The notes below the pieces were generated by a model that made no database searches, was not told the DNA's origin, and was given only the letters and a program-made list of their open reading frames with translations. A program made the translations under genes and the position numbers. From assembly GCF_024178165.1 (NCBI RefSeq), contig NZ_JAMZIE010000001.1, forward strand, positions 496,001 through 560,000: 64,000 bases of DNA, read 5' to 3'. Each line of letters starts with the position of its first letter. The first letter of the stretch is position 1. Below are positions 43,903 to 53,317 of the stretch, piece after piece. This stretch comes from Halohasta salina (GTDB taxonomy: Archaea; Halobacteriota; Halobacteria; Halobacteriales; Haloferacaceae).

Positions 43903-43993
43903 AACGATGCAGTTTGAGCCATGTGACCACGCCACATATACTTGTCTCTTGGTACAATTGCCGCGCTACTGATCGGGAGCGGGGTCGACCTGA

Positions 43994-44746
43994 TCAGGGT
44001 GGGTCGCACCGCCAGTAGCCGTCCCGCTCGTCGACGGCGTAGCCGGCCGCCGAGAGGATCGCTCGCACCTCGCGGCCGGTGTCGGTCGACAGCCCTGCCT
44101 CGTGAACCTCGATAAACAGGGTCGGTCGGTGGGTTTCGAGGGTCTCGCGGGCTCCCCGGAGGACGGCGGGGCTCGCACCCTCGACGTCGATCTTGATCGC
44201 GTCAGGTGGGGGGTAGTCGGCCACGATGCTGTCGACGCGCCGGATCGGCAGCGCGATGCTCTCGGCGAGGTCGGCTTCCCAGCGGGTCGCACTCTCGCGG
44301 TCGAATCCCGAGAGTTCGGGATACATCGAGACAAAGAACGGCCGCGTCTCGTCGGCATCGCCGACGCCACAGGCGACGACCTCGATCCGATCGCCGAGGT
44401 CGTTGCAGTCGACGTTCGCCCGCAGGTGGGTGCAGGTCCGGGGCGTCGGTTCGACGGCGACGAGACGGCGGCCCGGCGCGTCGACCGCCAGCGCCAGCGC
44501 GTAGATACCGACGTTGGCTCCGAGATCGTAGATCACCGCCTCGGGGCCGCAGTGAGCGTCGAGTGCGGCCAGCATCGGGTCGCTGCCGTGGCGGTTGAGC
44601 AACTCGTAGCTGTCGAACCGACCCGCAGGGGTTCGGTTCTCGGTCGCGAGCACCCGATGGGCGTAGTTGACCGCGACCAGCCGGTAGTAGCTCCGGTAGC
44701 CCAACCGGCGAAGCCGTCGACGGCCCCACGTCAGGAGTCGGTCCAC
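43994..44746 (-). CDS. FkbM-type methyltransferase
   Basis: 250 residues. The SAM-binding VIYDLGANVGIYALALAVDAPG and the conserved C-terminal VDSIVADYPPPDAIKIDVEGASPAVLRGA are FkbM signatures (O-methylation of glycans or secondary metabolites in the family). A hydrophilic N-terminal part of about 80 residues precedes them. Substrate unknown, though a surface-glycan role is plausible. Confidence 0.83.
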   Translation of the reverse strand: MDRLLTWGRRRLRRLGYRSYYRLVAVNYAHRVLATENRTPAGRFDSYELLNRHGSDPMLAALDAHCGPEAVIYDLGANVGIYALALAVDAPGRRLVAVEPTPRTCTHLRANVDCNDLGDRIEVVACGVGDADETRPFFVSMYPELSGFDRESATRWEADLAESIALPIRRVDSIVADYPPPDAIKIDVEGASPAVLRGARETLETHRPTLFIEVHEAGLSTDTGREVRAILSAAGYAVDERDGYWRCDPP

Positions 44747-44863
44747 ACCGGCCCGAGGGGTCCGCGGCCCTTGGATATTCGTGATTTACGGTATCACGCC
44801 GCAATGTATCAGTCAGTGGGAATCCGGCAGCCATTCATGTGTCCCCACCGAAAGCACGACTGT

Positions 44864-45829
44864 ATGACAACGATAGTGGCGAGCGAGGATGCGATGATCC
44901 GGACCGAAACGTTGGCATCGGTACTCGGCGACGAGGCGGAGGTCGTTGTGGCCGACTTGGAGTCGGCCGACGACATCGTCGACGCCGCCCGCGAGGCCGC
45001 CGGGCTGATCGTCGACGTCAACACGCCGGTCCCGACGGTGGTCTTCGAGGAGTGCGAGCAGCTACAGGTCGTCGCCCGCGCCGGCGTCGGCGTCGACCGG
45101 ATCGACTTCGAGGCCGCCGCTGCCAACGACGTGACGGTGGTCAACGTTCCCGACTACTGTCGCGACGAGGTCTCGACCCACGCCGCCTCGCTGCTGTTTG
45201 CGGGCATTCGCCGCCTCAGCGTCTTCGATTCGGCAGTCAAAGGCGGCAACTGGCACTGGACCGACGGCCAGCCGATCTACCGGCTGACCGGCGAGACCGT
45301 CGGCTTCCTCTCGTTCGGCCAGTTGGCGCAGGCGACCGCCGAGAAACTGCAGGGGTTCGACTGCCGGTTCGTCGCGGCCGACCCCTACGTCGACGAGGAA
45401 GAAATGGCCGAGTACGGCGTCGAGAAAGTGCCGTTCGACGACCTGCTTGAGGAGGCCGACCACGTCTCGATCCACGCGCCGCTGACCGACGACACCCGCG
45501 GCATGTTCGACCGCGATGCGTTCCGACGGATGAGCGATACGGCGGTCCTTGTCAACGTGGGTCGTGGCCCGATCGTCAAGGAGGACGCGCTGGCGTGGGC
45601 GCTCGAAGAAGGCGAGATCGCCGCCGCAGGGCTCGACGTGCTGGAAACCGAGCCGCCGGAGGATTCGCCGCTGCTGGAGCGCGACGACGTGATCCTCACC
45701 CCGCATACGGCGTTCTACTCGGAGGAGTCGCTGGCCTACCTCAACGAGCACATGGCCAACGACATCCTTGCGGTGCTCGCCGACGAGCAGCCCAAGGGCT
45801 ACGTCGACCCCGAGAGCGACTGGCTATAG
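44864..45829 (+). CDS. 2-hydroxyacid dehydrogenase (CtBP/SerA-like)
   Basis: 321 residues from the ATG at 44864 (MTTIVASEDAMIR). The substrate-binding VVARAGVGVDRIDFEA, NAD motif VGFLSFGQLAQATA (an altered GxGxxG), NVGRGPIV with the catalytic Arg and PHTAFYSEES with the catalytic His are present. D-isomer-specific dehydrogenase family, cytoplasmic; no ACT domain, so not full-length SerA. Substrate unknown. Divergent from FkbM gene. Confidence 0.84.
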   Translation: MTTIVASEDAMIRTETLASVLGDEAEVVVADLESADDIVDAAREAAGLIVDVNTPVPTVVFEECEQLQVVARAGVGVDRIDFEAAAANDVTVVNVPDYCRDEVSTHAASLLFAGIRRLSVFDSAVKGGNWHWTDGQPIYRLTGETVGFLSFGQLAQATAEKLQGFDCRFVAADPYVDEEEMAEYGVEKVPFDDLLEEADHVSIHAPLTDDTRGMFDRDAFRRMSDTAVLVNVGRGPIVKEDALAWALEEGEIAAAGLDVLETEPPEDSPLLERDDVILTPHTAFYSEESLAYLNEHMANDILAVLADEQPKGYVDPESDWL

Positions 45830-45874
45830 AGCCGGACGGCAACGTTTAGGAGCGGTCGGCCCACACCATCGGCC

Positions 45875-46711
45875 ATGACCGTAAGCGACTGGGGCGACTG
45901 GCTCCCACAGGCCGTCGACGCCGCTGACCCCGAGACGGTAGCGATCTGGTATCTCGGCTGCAACGGCTTCGTGATCAAGGGCAGCGAGGGCACCACCATC
46001 TGGATCGACCCCTATGTCGGACTGGGCGACCCACCCCGGACGATCCGGATGATCCCCGTCCCGTTCGATCCCGACGACGTCGACGCCTCAGCCGTCGACG
46101 CCGTGTTTGCCACCCACGAACACACCGACCACACCCACGGCCCGAGTCAGGGCCCGCTCCTCGAAACGGGAGCGGACTTTTTCGCCCCGGACGACAGCCT
46201 CGCGGTCGCCTTCGAGGACGAGGAGTGGCTCGACAGCTACGACATCAGTGAGGATCAGTTCACCGAGGTCACCGAGGGCGATCAGTTCTCCGTCGGCGAG
46301 TTCACCGTCGACGTCGTCGAGACCCACGATCCCGACTCGACACACCCGGTCGGCTACATGATCCAACACGAGTCGGGGACGATCTTCCACGCCGGCGACA
46401 GCAAACCGGCCGACACCTTCGTCGACGTCGGCGAAGCCTACGACATCGACCTCGGTATTCTCGCCTTCGGCGCGATCGGCAACATTCCCGACAAGGAAAC
46501 CCGCGAGCCGGTGCGGACGAAGTGGTACGCGACCGAAAACGAGACGGTCAAATCCGCTTCCGACCTCCAGTTGGATCGGCTGCTGCCGAGCCACTGGGAC
46601 ATGTGGAAGGGGATGACTGCCGATCCGACTGCACTCCACCACCACGCCCGATCATACGAGTATCCACAGCAGTTGGAGATCGTCGAAATCGGTGACCGCG
46701 TCGACCTGTAG
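45875..46711 (+). CDS. MBL-fold metal-dependent hydrolase (UlaG-like)
   Basis: 278 residues. TIWIDPYVG, the metal-binding THEHTDHTHG (HxHxDH) and later EYVETHDPDST-like and FHAGDS segments with His and Asp ligands define the beta-lactamase fold, in the UlaG/YtkL-like subgroup. Probably a cytoplasmic hydrolase of a sugar lactone or phosphoester. Located 45 bases after the dehydrogenase gene and likely co-transcribed. Substrate unknown. Confidence 0.82.
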   Translation: MTVSDWGDWLPQAVDAADPETVAIWYLGCNGFVIKGSEGTTIWIDPYVGLGDPPRTIRMIPVPFDPDDVDASAVDAVFATHEHTDHTHGPSQGPLLETGADFFAPDDSLAVAFEDEEWLDSYDISEDQFTEVTEGDQFSVGEFTVDVVETHDPDSTHPVGYMIQHESGTIFHAGDSKPADTFVDVGEAYDIDLGILAFGAIGNIPDKETREPVRTKWYATENETVKSASDLQLDRLLPSHWDMWKGMTADPTALHHHARSYEYPQQLEIVEIGDRVDL

Positions 46712-46730
46712 CCGGTCGCTCCCGTGGCGG

Positions 46731-49355
46731 TCAGTCCGCGAGCGGCAACTCGACGCTGAATACCGCCCCGCGCGGCTCGTTGTCCTCGACGACGACCGTC
46801 CCACCGTAGCGGTCGACCAGCGTGTCGACGAGGTAGAGGCCGATCCCCGTCCCGTTGCTGTCGAGGCCCTGCTCGCCGCGGCCGAAGATCTGTGTCTTGT
46901 GGGCATCCGAGACGCCGGGGCCGTTGTCGGCGATCCGGACAGTAACGGCATCGTCGTCGACGGCGGTCTCGATACCGATCTCGGGTTCTTCGGTGTCGTT
47001 GTGCTGGACGGCGTTCTTCAGGAGGTTCCGGAACACCGCCTCCAGCAGGTCGTCGGCCAGCACGTGGACCCGCGGGAGCTCGCCGGTGACGGTGACGACC
47101 GTCGTCGACTCCGCCGACAGCAGCCGGTCGATCTGGCCGTCGAGTGTTCTAGCCAGTGGCACCGGTCGACGGTTGGCGTCGGCCTGCAGCATCGTCTGGG
47201 CGAGGTCCCGAGCGGTCGTCGTGAGTTCGATGGCGTTGTCGGTGCTTCTGGTGATGACGTCGAGATACGACTGTGACTCCACCCCGAGTGTGCCATCGAG
47301 CATCTCGACGTACGCGGAGATCAACTGGAGATCGTTGCGGATGTCGTGGCGCACCACCTGATTGAGGACGTCGAGGTTGTCCCGCTGGGTCTCGAGTTGG
47401 CGCTCGTAGGTCTTGAGATCGGTGACGTCGCGGGCGTAGGCCAGCACCGCGGGCTCGCTGCTGTGGGCGGTCTCGTAGGGGATCTTGACCGTGCTGAAGA
47501 TTCGCGTCTCGCCGTCGGCGGTCGTCACCGATTCCTCGGGGATCTGTTTCGGTTCGCCGGAGTCGATCACCGCCAAGTCGTCCTCACGGAAGTTCTCGTA
47601 CTCGCTCGCGTCCGGCATCACCGCGGACTCCTGCTGTCCTTCGACAGTCGCGGTCGTCTCTCCGTAGCAGTCGGCGAGCGCATCGTTGGCCAGCAGGAAC
47701 GTCCCGGCACGGTTCTTGACGAAGACGGGATCGGGGATCAGATCGATGATCTGCCGGAGCTCCGTCCGGGCCTGTTCCAGCTCCTGCTCGTCGCGCTTCC
47801 GGTCGGTGATGTCTTGGAAGATACCCAACGCGCCGACGACCTCGCCATCGGTGTCGACCTGCGGGTCGGCGACCGTCCTGACCCATCGGGTCCGATCTCC
47901 GGCCGTGACGATCCGGAGTTCGAGTTCGTAGGGCTCTCCCTCGGTCCTCAGTCGGTCGAACGCCTCCTGTATCGTCGGCCGATCTTCGGGGTGGTAGAAC
48001 TCGATTCCGTCGGCCAGTGTCACCTCTTGGTCCACGGGGCGGTCGTGGATGCGGTAGACTTCGTCGCTCCAGTGGAGGGTGTCGTCGACGAGGTCGGCCT
48101 CCCACCAGCCGATCGAGGCGTTTTCCTGCGTCTGTTCGATGAGGTCGCGGCTTCGTCGGAGTTCTTCCTCCCGTTCCTTTCGTCCGGTGATGTCGGTGGT
48201 GATACCCGCGACCTGTGTCACGACCCCGTCGTCGTCGGTTACGACGTCGATCTGTGCCTGCACCCAGCGCAATCCCCGCTCGGGATGCTGGATCCGGTAC
48301 TCTTGGGCCACCGTCCCCGTGATCACCCCCTCACGGAACTCCTCGACCGCCCCCGACAGCGCCTCGGTGTCGTCGGGGTGGACGTGTCGGAGCCACGACT
48401 CGGGGTCGGCGTAGGCCTCCGCGGGTGTGATGCCGTAGATGCGCTCGACGGCATCGTTCACGTACAGCGTCTCGGAGTAGTCGGCCGACACGAGGAAGAA
48501 GGCGTCCCGAACGGTGCCGGCGAACCGCTCGAACTGGGTGCGGAGCCGTGTGAGTTCCGCCTCCCGCCGTTTCTGGTCGGTGATGTCTTGGACGACCCCG
48601 GTCGCCGAGACGGGATCGCCGTCCTCGAAGCCGAGTTCGGCCTGCTGGCGCATCCATCTGGTCTCGCCGTCGTCGGTGACGATCCGGTGTTCGATGTCGT
48701 AGGGGTCGCCCGTCTCGGCAGCCGCCCACGCGGCGTCGACCCGGTCGGCGTCATCGGGGTGGATGTAGCTCAAAAACGTCTCGTGGTCGATGGTGGCGGC
48801 GTCGGTGTCGACCCTCCACATCTCGAACACCTTCTCGGACCAGTGGATCCGGTCGGAGGGGATCTCCTTGAACCACCAGCCGACGTCGGCGACGTCCTGT
48901 GCCTTCCGCAGGTAGGCCGCGGGCAGGTGGTGGTCGGTGCCGCCGCCGAGTCGTTCGGACCTCGCCCTCCCGTCTACCGATTCGGGGTCGCGGGCGACGA
49001 CGACGACTCTCGGCTCGCCGTCGACCGTCGTGACCGTCGGGTGGAGCGTCTCCTCCAGCAGGTCGCCGTCGGCGGTCCGAACCGTCCAGCCGACCGTCCG
49101 CTCGTCGCCCCCCGCTGCCCGTCGGAGTCGGTCGACGAGGGGATCGTCGGTCGATCGCCCGGCGGCCAGCCCGTCGAGCGTCCGTCCAACCAGTTCGTCG
49201 TGGCCGTACCGCGAACGGGCGGCGGGGTTCGCGTCGGTGATCCGGCCGGTCGGATTCACGACCACAACTGCATCGCTGAGTGTATCAAGAACTGCCCACA
49301 GCGGGTCGACCGCCGCCTCCGAGCACGTGGCCCACCCCGAATCGTCCCTGACCAT
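46731..49355 (-). CDS. Multi-PAS sensor histidine kinase
   Basis: 874 residues. About five PAS/PAC units occupy residues 15-650 (e.g. WRVDTDAATIDHETFLSYIHPDD and IHDRPVDQEVTLADGIEFYHPED). The His dimerisation motif VVRHDIRNDL near residue 670 contains the phosphorylated His. The ATPase domain follows with LLKNAVQHND, VRIADNGPGV and FGRGEQGLDSNGTGIGLYLV. Soluble cytoplasmic kinase without transmembrane helices; signal unknown, possibly redox or light. No response regulator is adjacent. AT-rich sequence upstream of 49355 is likely its promoter. Confidence 0.92.
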   Translation of the reverse strand: MVRDDSGWATCSEAAVDPLWAVLDTLSDAVVVVNPTGRITDANPAARSRYGHDELVGRTLDGLAAGRSTDDPLVDRLRRAAGGDERTVGWTVRTADGDLLEETLHPTVTTVDGEPRVVVVARDPESVDGRARSERLGGGTDHHLPAAYLRKAQDVADVGWWFKEIPSDRIHWSEKVFEMWRVDTDAATIDHETFLSYIHPDDADRVDAAWAAAETGDPYDIEHRIVTDDGETRWMRQQAELGFEDGDPVSATGVVQDITDQKRREAELTRLRTQFERFAGTVRDAFFLVSADYSETLYVNDAVERIYGITPAEAYADPESWLRHVHPDDTEALSGAVEEFREGVITGTVAQEYRIQHPERGLRWVQAQIDVVTDDDGVVTQVAGITTDITGRKEREEELRRSRDLIEQTQENASIGWWEADLVDDTLHWSDEVYRIHDRPVDQEVTLADGIEFYHPEDRPTIQEAFDRLRTEGEPYELELRIVTAGDRTRWVRTVADPQVDTDGEVVGALGIFQDITDRKRDEQELEQARTELRQIIDLIPDPVFVKNRAGTFLLANDALADCYGETTATVEGQQESAVMPDASEYENFREDDLAVIDSGEPKQIPEESVTTADGETRIFSTVKIPYETAHSSEPAVLAYARDVTDLKTYERQLETQRDNLDVLNQVVRHDIRNDLQLISAYVEMLDGTLGVESQSYLDVITRSTDNAIELTTTARDLAQTMLQADANRRPVPLARTLDGQIDRLLSAESTTVVTVTGELPRVHVLADDLLEAVFRNLLKNAVQHNDTEEPEIGIETAVDDDAVTVRIADNGPGVSDAHKTQIFGRGEQGLDSNGTGIGLYLVDTLVDRYGGTVVVEDNEPRGAVFSVELPLAD

Positions 49356-49706
49356 CTAACCATTGTATAGCTGTACAAATATATTATTCTGTCGTTATTG
49401 AAAAATAGAATGTACAACAGAAGCAGTAAATAACCACACACGCGGCGCAAATTTCGTGGAATAGTAGTCGTACCCGCCCGTCCTACCGTCGATGAGACGA
49501 ACGGCTACACTAACGGGCTCGTAAATGTGAACCATAGTGAGAAAAACATGGGTGAATAATTAATTATTCTCCGAATAGATAGTTATTTTGAAACAAAAAT
49601 TGTAATTATAGAACGAACGCCCGATTTAAGTATATTGGGTCGGTATGCCACGGTGCCGACCGAGACGAACAGCGGATGCCGAGCCTCCGGAACGGAGAAC
49701 ACGACA
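49356..49706. other. AT-rich intergenic region
   Basis: No gene seen. It contains several long A/T stretches (49370-49430 and 49555-49615), lower in G+C than its surroundings. It should hold the promoter of the histidine kinase (minus strand) and of the 69-residue gene (plus strand; GATTTAAGTATATTGG near 49623-49638 is a candidate TATA region). Confidence 0.5.
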
Positions 49707-49916
49707 ATGACAACTGATTACGACTTCCCCACGTGGTTTTGGGACCCGGAGACGACCGACGAAGACCGCCATATCTGGATGACACAGGACCGCTGTCGAC
49801 GGCAAGCGATGCGACAGGACACGCCGTGGGCGCGGGCGGTCCGTAAACAACTCGAACGCCAGAAGCGCCGCCGGCAGGCGCGGCCGGATACCGTCGACGT
49901 CGCGGACTACTGTTGA
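49707..49916 (+). CDS. Small haloarchaeal protein of unknown function
   Basis: 69 residues from ATG at 49707 (MTTDYDFPTWFWDPETTD). Aromatic-rich N-terminus, a basic middle (RKQLERQKRRRQARPD) and a final Cys. It does not match a domain I know. A candidate promoter is about 75 bases upstream, and a T-run terminator follows. Confidence 0.5.
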   Translation: MTTDYDFPTWFWDPETTDEDRHIWMTQDRCRRQAMRQDTPWARAVRKQLERQKRRRQARPDTVDVADYC

Positions 49917-49933
49917 ACCGGGTCACCACCCCA

Positions 49934-49961
49934 TTTTTTGTCGCGCAGTTGTTCGAACTGC
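49934..49961 (+). terminator. U-run and hairpin after the 69-residue gene
   Basis: TTTTTT at 49934-49939 lies 17 bases after the stop and fits archaeal U-rich termination. GCAGTT-GTTCG-AACTGC (49945-49961) is a perfect 6-bp hairpin just beyond it. Confidence 0.45.
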
Positions 49962-50103
49962 CCGGCCAGCATAATTTAAATGTTCGTGAATGCGACTAAA
50001 TAAAGAATCTATAACTATCAGGAATATCTCGGGGGCGGCGTCGGGCTATCAAACGCGAAAACAGCCCCACACATTTTAAGAGTCTGGTGTGAAACACCCC
50101 CAC

Positions 50104-52257
50104 ATGAGCCAGGGGTCAGACATCAACGAGACTGTAACAGTCTCGAACGACGGGATTACCGTCGAGAAGACTGTTACTGCGGAGGAGTTCCCCGTCCCGG
50201 CGGTGGTCTTCCAGATCGAGTCGACCGGATCGGAGCCGGCCCACGTGCGGCTGACCGATCAGATACCCGAATCGTTCCCGATGGAGCGGGTCGGCTTCCA
50301 TCCGGAGTTCGAAAGCGACCGGTGGACTGCCTACAAGGACCACCGCGTGGAGTTCGAACGGGACCTCGAACCCGGCGAGGAACTCAAGACCGTTTACGGC
50401 ATCCGGACCGACGACATGAGCGATCTGCGGTCGTTCCTCATCGAGCCGTCGGTCAAGGAACTCACCACACAGGAACAGGAGCAGGCCGCCGACATCGAGG
50501 GCGTACTGGGGCCCGACAACAGCCAACTCGTCCGGGACGTACTCTCCGGGGACCGGAGTTCCCTCCCCGGCGTCGACGACCAACAGGAGCCACTCGCCGG
50601 CGACAACGACCCCCTCGCCGACGCCACCCCGAGTACCGAGCCGACGGCGGCCGACGAACCCGGGGCGGTCGACGCATCTGCCGACCCATCCGCCGCCGAT
50701 CCGGCAGCCGAGATCGACGACGCCGAACCGGCCGCTGAGACGGACGCCGAACCGGCAGCCGAGATTGACGATGCCGAACCGGCCGCGGAAGCGGACGCCG
50801 AACCGGCAGCCGAGGCCGACGACGCCGAACCGGCCGCTGAGGCGGATGCCGATCCGACAGCCGACATCGAGACGGCCGACGCCAGCGAGGCGACCGATAG
50901 CGGGACGACGATCGGTGACGAGGCAGTGGCCGACGCCGAATCGGTCGACGACGAGCAAGTCGACGACGCGCTCGACGAGCCGCCGGTCGAGGACACCGAG
51001 CAGGCGGCCGACGAGGCGGCAGTCGAGGCCGAGCCAGCCGACGAAGCGACTTCGACGGACGCCGATCCGGCAGTCGAGGAACCGGCCGCCGCCGAGCCAT
51101 CGGCCGCCGACGGGACTGTCGACGCCGATACGGATGCCGCCTCGGTCGACCCCGAGGCCGACCAGCCGGCGATCGACGACGACCTCCAGCCGGCGATCAC
51201 GGCGACGCCGGCGGTCGACGGCGACGAGGACGACTCCTCGTCGGTTGTCGCGGTCCAAGGCGGGATCGCCGCCGTGCTGGCGGCCGAACTCCGGAACGAC
51301 AACGTCTCCGAGGAGGATCGCGCCCTGTTGGAGAAGGAACTCGGCTCCGGAGTGCCCCGGAGCGTCGAGGTCCGCCTCGACCGGGTCCAGTCACAGGTCG
51401 ACGAGCTGGCGGCCTACACCGACGCTCTCGAAGAGTTCATCAACGAAAACGGGACCGCCACCGAGATCTTCGGCGATCTACGCTCGGACGTCGAAGAACT
51501 CTCGAAGGAGATCGACGAGATCTCGGTCGAACTCGATTCGGCCTCCTCCGAGCGGGCCGACCTCAGCGCGGACCTCACCAGCGTCCGGACCGGGGTCAAC
51601 AGCGTCGAACGCGAGGTCGAGGCGCTCGACGACCGCGTCGACGACGCCGAAGCCAGTGTCGACGAGATCGACGACCGCGTCGACGATGCCGAATCGACCG
51701 TCGAGTCGGCCGTCGAGCAGGTCGACGACCTCGACGCCTCGGTCTCGAAGCTCTCCCGCGAGGTCGAGACGGCGACCGAGACCGCGGACAACGCGGCCGA
51801 CCGGGCCAACACGGCGGTCGAGACCGCCGACAGCGCCGCCGCCGACGCCGAGTCGGCGACCGACGCCGTCGAGGATCTCGACGGCGACCTTGACCACGCC
51901 TTCGAGGAGATCGGCGACCTCGGCGAGACGGTCGACGATCTCGACGCACGGATCACAGAACTGGACACCGATCTCGGCGACGTCGACACGGCCGTCGGCG
52001 ACGTCGAGGAAGAACTCGACACGCTCGACGACACCATCCGCTCGGCCAAACGCCGGCTCAGAGGCGACCTCGATGCCCTCGAAGAGCGGGTCGAAGACAT
52101 GGACGTCCTCGACACCAAGGCCGACGTCGGCGAGGTCGACGCCATCGCCGACCGGGTCGACGAACTCGAAGCCGAGATCGACGCCCTCGAACAGTTCCGC
52201 AATCAGCTCTCCAGTGCCTTCGGCGGCGTCGGCGGCGGTGGCGACGGCGAGAACTGA
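50104..52257 (+). CDS. Large acidic coiled-coil protein
   Basis: 717 residues from ATG at 50104 (MSQGSDINETVTVSND). Residues 8-125 form a beta-rich domain of unknown type. Residues about 170-390 are low complexity, Asp/Glu/Ala/Pro-rich, with the repeat DAEPAAE. Residues about 395-700 are long coiled coil with heptads of Val/Leu and charged residues, and a Gly-rich tail. No signal peptide or membrane segment. It may be a cytoskeletal or polymerising scaffold protein, but I cannot assign a function. Promoter TATA-like ATTTTAAG about 28 bases upstream of the start. Confidence 0.75.
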   Translation: MSQGSDINETVTVSNDGITVEKTVTAEEFPVPAVVFQIESTGSEPAHVRLTDQIPESFPMERVGFHPEFESDRWTAYKDHRVEFERDLEPGEELKTVYGIRTDDMSDLRSFLIEPSVKELTTQEQEQAADIEGVLGPDNSQLVRDVLSGDRSSLPGVDDQQEPLAGDNDPLADATPSTEPTAADEPGAVDASADPSAADPAAEIDDAEPAAETDAEPAAEIDDAEPAAEADAEPAAEADDAEPAAEADADPTADIETADASEATDSGTTIGDEAVADAESVDDEQVDDALDEPPVEDTEQAADEAAVEAEPADEATSTDADPAVEEPAAAEPSAADGTVDADTDAASVDPEADQPAIDDDLQPAITATPAVDGDEDDSSSVVAVQGGIAAVLAAELRNDNVSEEDRALLEKELGSGVPRSVEVRLDRVQSQVDELAAYTDALEEFINENGTATEIFGDLRSDVEELSKEIDEISVELDSASSERADLSADLTSVRTGVNSVEREVEALDDRVDDAEASVDEIDDRVDDAESTVESAVEQVDDLDASVSKLSREVETATETADNAADRANTAVETADSAAADAESATDAVEDLDGDLDHAFEEIGDLGETVDDLDARITELDTDLGDVDTAVGDVEEELDTLDDTIRSAKRRLRGDLDALEERVEDMDVLDTKADVGEVDAIADRVDELEAEIDALEQFRNQLSSAFGGVGGGGDGEN
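50698..50856. repeat. In-frame tandem repeat, 51-base period
   Basis: Alternating 24- and 27-base units encode DAEPAAEx and DAEPAAExD, about six copies. The DNA itself is repetitive, suggesting recent expansion/contraction. Copy-number variation between strains is expected but unverified. Confidence 0.75.
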
Positions 52258-52339
52258 GCCGCCCGCCGAGGGGTGAGACGGGCTCCCGTACGGCCAACGA
52301 AACGGAATCTGTTTAGGAGCCGGTTCCGACACCCCGACA

Positions 52340-53236
52340 ATGAGCCGAACGGTTCCGGTGGCGGTGCCCAGAAAGGGTCGACCGCTCGAAGCGGTGCTCG
52401 ACCGACTCGCTGCGGTTGCCGACTGCGGAGCGCTCGCCGACACGGTGAGTTCGACGCTCCGGTACGAGAAGGCGATCACCAAGGGCCATACCGAACCGGA
52501 TCGCGGCCCCTACGAGCGACTGGCCGACTACAGCGATCCCACCGAGCCGACCGCCCCCGAGTACACCCTGCTGCGGGACAGCCGCGATGGCTTTCCCCGA
52601 CGGGTGGTCTTCGACAGCGCGACCGTCGACTGCGGCGAGACGACGATCCACCTCATCGGCCGCGAGGAGCCGTTCCGCGCCCTGCGGACCCACGAGTTCG
52701 CCCTCGGCTTCGACAGCGCCGACCTCGTCCTCGAAGAGGTAGTCGAACTCCACCCCGAGGGGCTGGGCTCGCTCGCGGAGATCAACCGCCGGATCAGCCC
52801 CAAAGACACCGACGTCAGGGTCGTCACCGGGCTCGGTGACACGGTGTACCACACGCTGATGGCCACCCCCGAGTCGGTCGAGGGCCACGACCTCGATCGG
52901 GCGTTCGTCGACGAGTACGCCGGCCCGCTGTGTATCTCGCCGCGCTACGAGCGACTCGTCGAGGCCGTCCTCGGCACCGAGGCCATCGACGGCGTCGAGT
53001 TCGTCTATCCCGACGAGGACGTCGAGGAGGAGGCTGCCATCGCCGACGTCGGCCTCGGTGTCTATCTCACCATGACGGGGTCGACCGCCCGCGACCACGG
53101 GCTGGTCCTCGGCGAACAGTTGTTCCCCAGCGAGACCGTGCTGATGGAAAACGCCTCGGAGGCCGACGCGACGACCGACCGGCTCAAGGGGCTGTTGAGC
53201 GAGGCCGTCGCGGAAACCGAACTCGTCGCCGAATAG
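52340..53236 (+). CDS. HisG-like (ATP phosphoribosyltransferase fold) protein
   Basis: 298 residues. The start RTVPVAVPRKGRPLEAVLDRL and the glycine-rich MTGSTARDHGLVLGEQLF segment recall the N-terminal and PRPP-binding segments of HisG, and the length fits a HisG catalytic chain. The rest is divergent, and key residues are not confirmed, so a paralog with another role is equally possible. The gene lies between a coiled-coil protein and an ABC transporter operon, not with his genes. Confidence 0.5.
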   Translation: MSRTVPVAVPRKGRPLEAVLDRLAAVADCGALADTVSSTLRYEKAITKGHTEPDRGPYERLADYSDPTEPTAPEYTLLRDSRDGFPRRVVFDSATVDCGETTIHLIGREEPFRALRTHEFALGFDSADLVLEEVVELHPEGLGSLAEINRRISPKDTDVRVVTGLGDTVYHTLMATPESVEGHDLDRAFVDEYAGPLCISPRYERLVEAVLGTEAIDGVEFVYPDEDVEEEAAIADVGLGVYLTMTGSTARDHGLVLGEQLFPSETVLMENASEADATTDRLKGLLSEAVAETELVAE

Positions 53237-53317
53237 CCGGCGGTAGCGGCGCGGGGGGACTATCAGTCGCTGTATTTTCGGCCGTGTGTTTTTGTACTCG
53301 CGGGCGACAGGTCAGGT

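Noticed and set aside
47346-49370. Plus-strand 674-residue open frame
   Set aside because: It is antisense to the multi-PAS histidine kinase, which has clear domains.
50086-50098. GGTGT-GAA-ACACC hairpin before the coiled-coil gene
   Set aside because: Too short (5-bp stem) and close to the start to call an operator with confidence.
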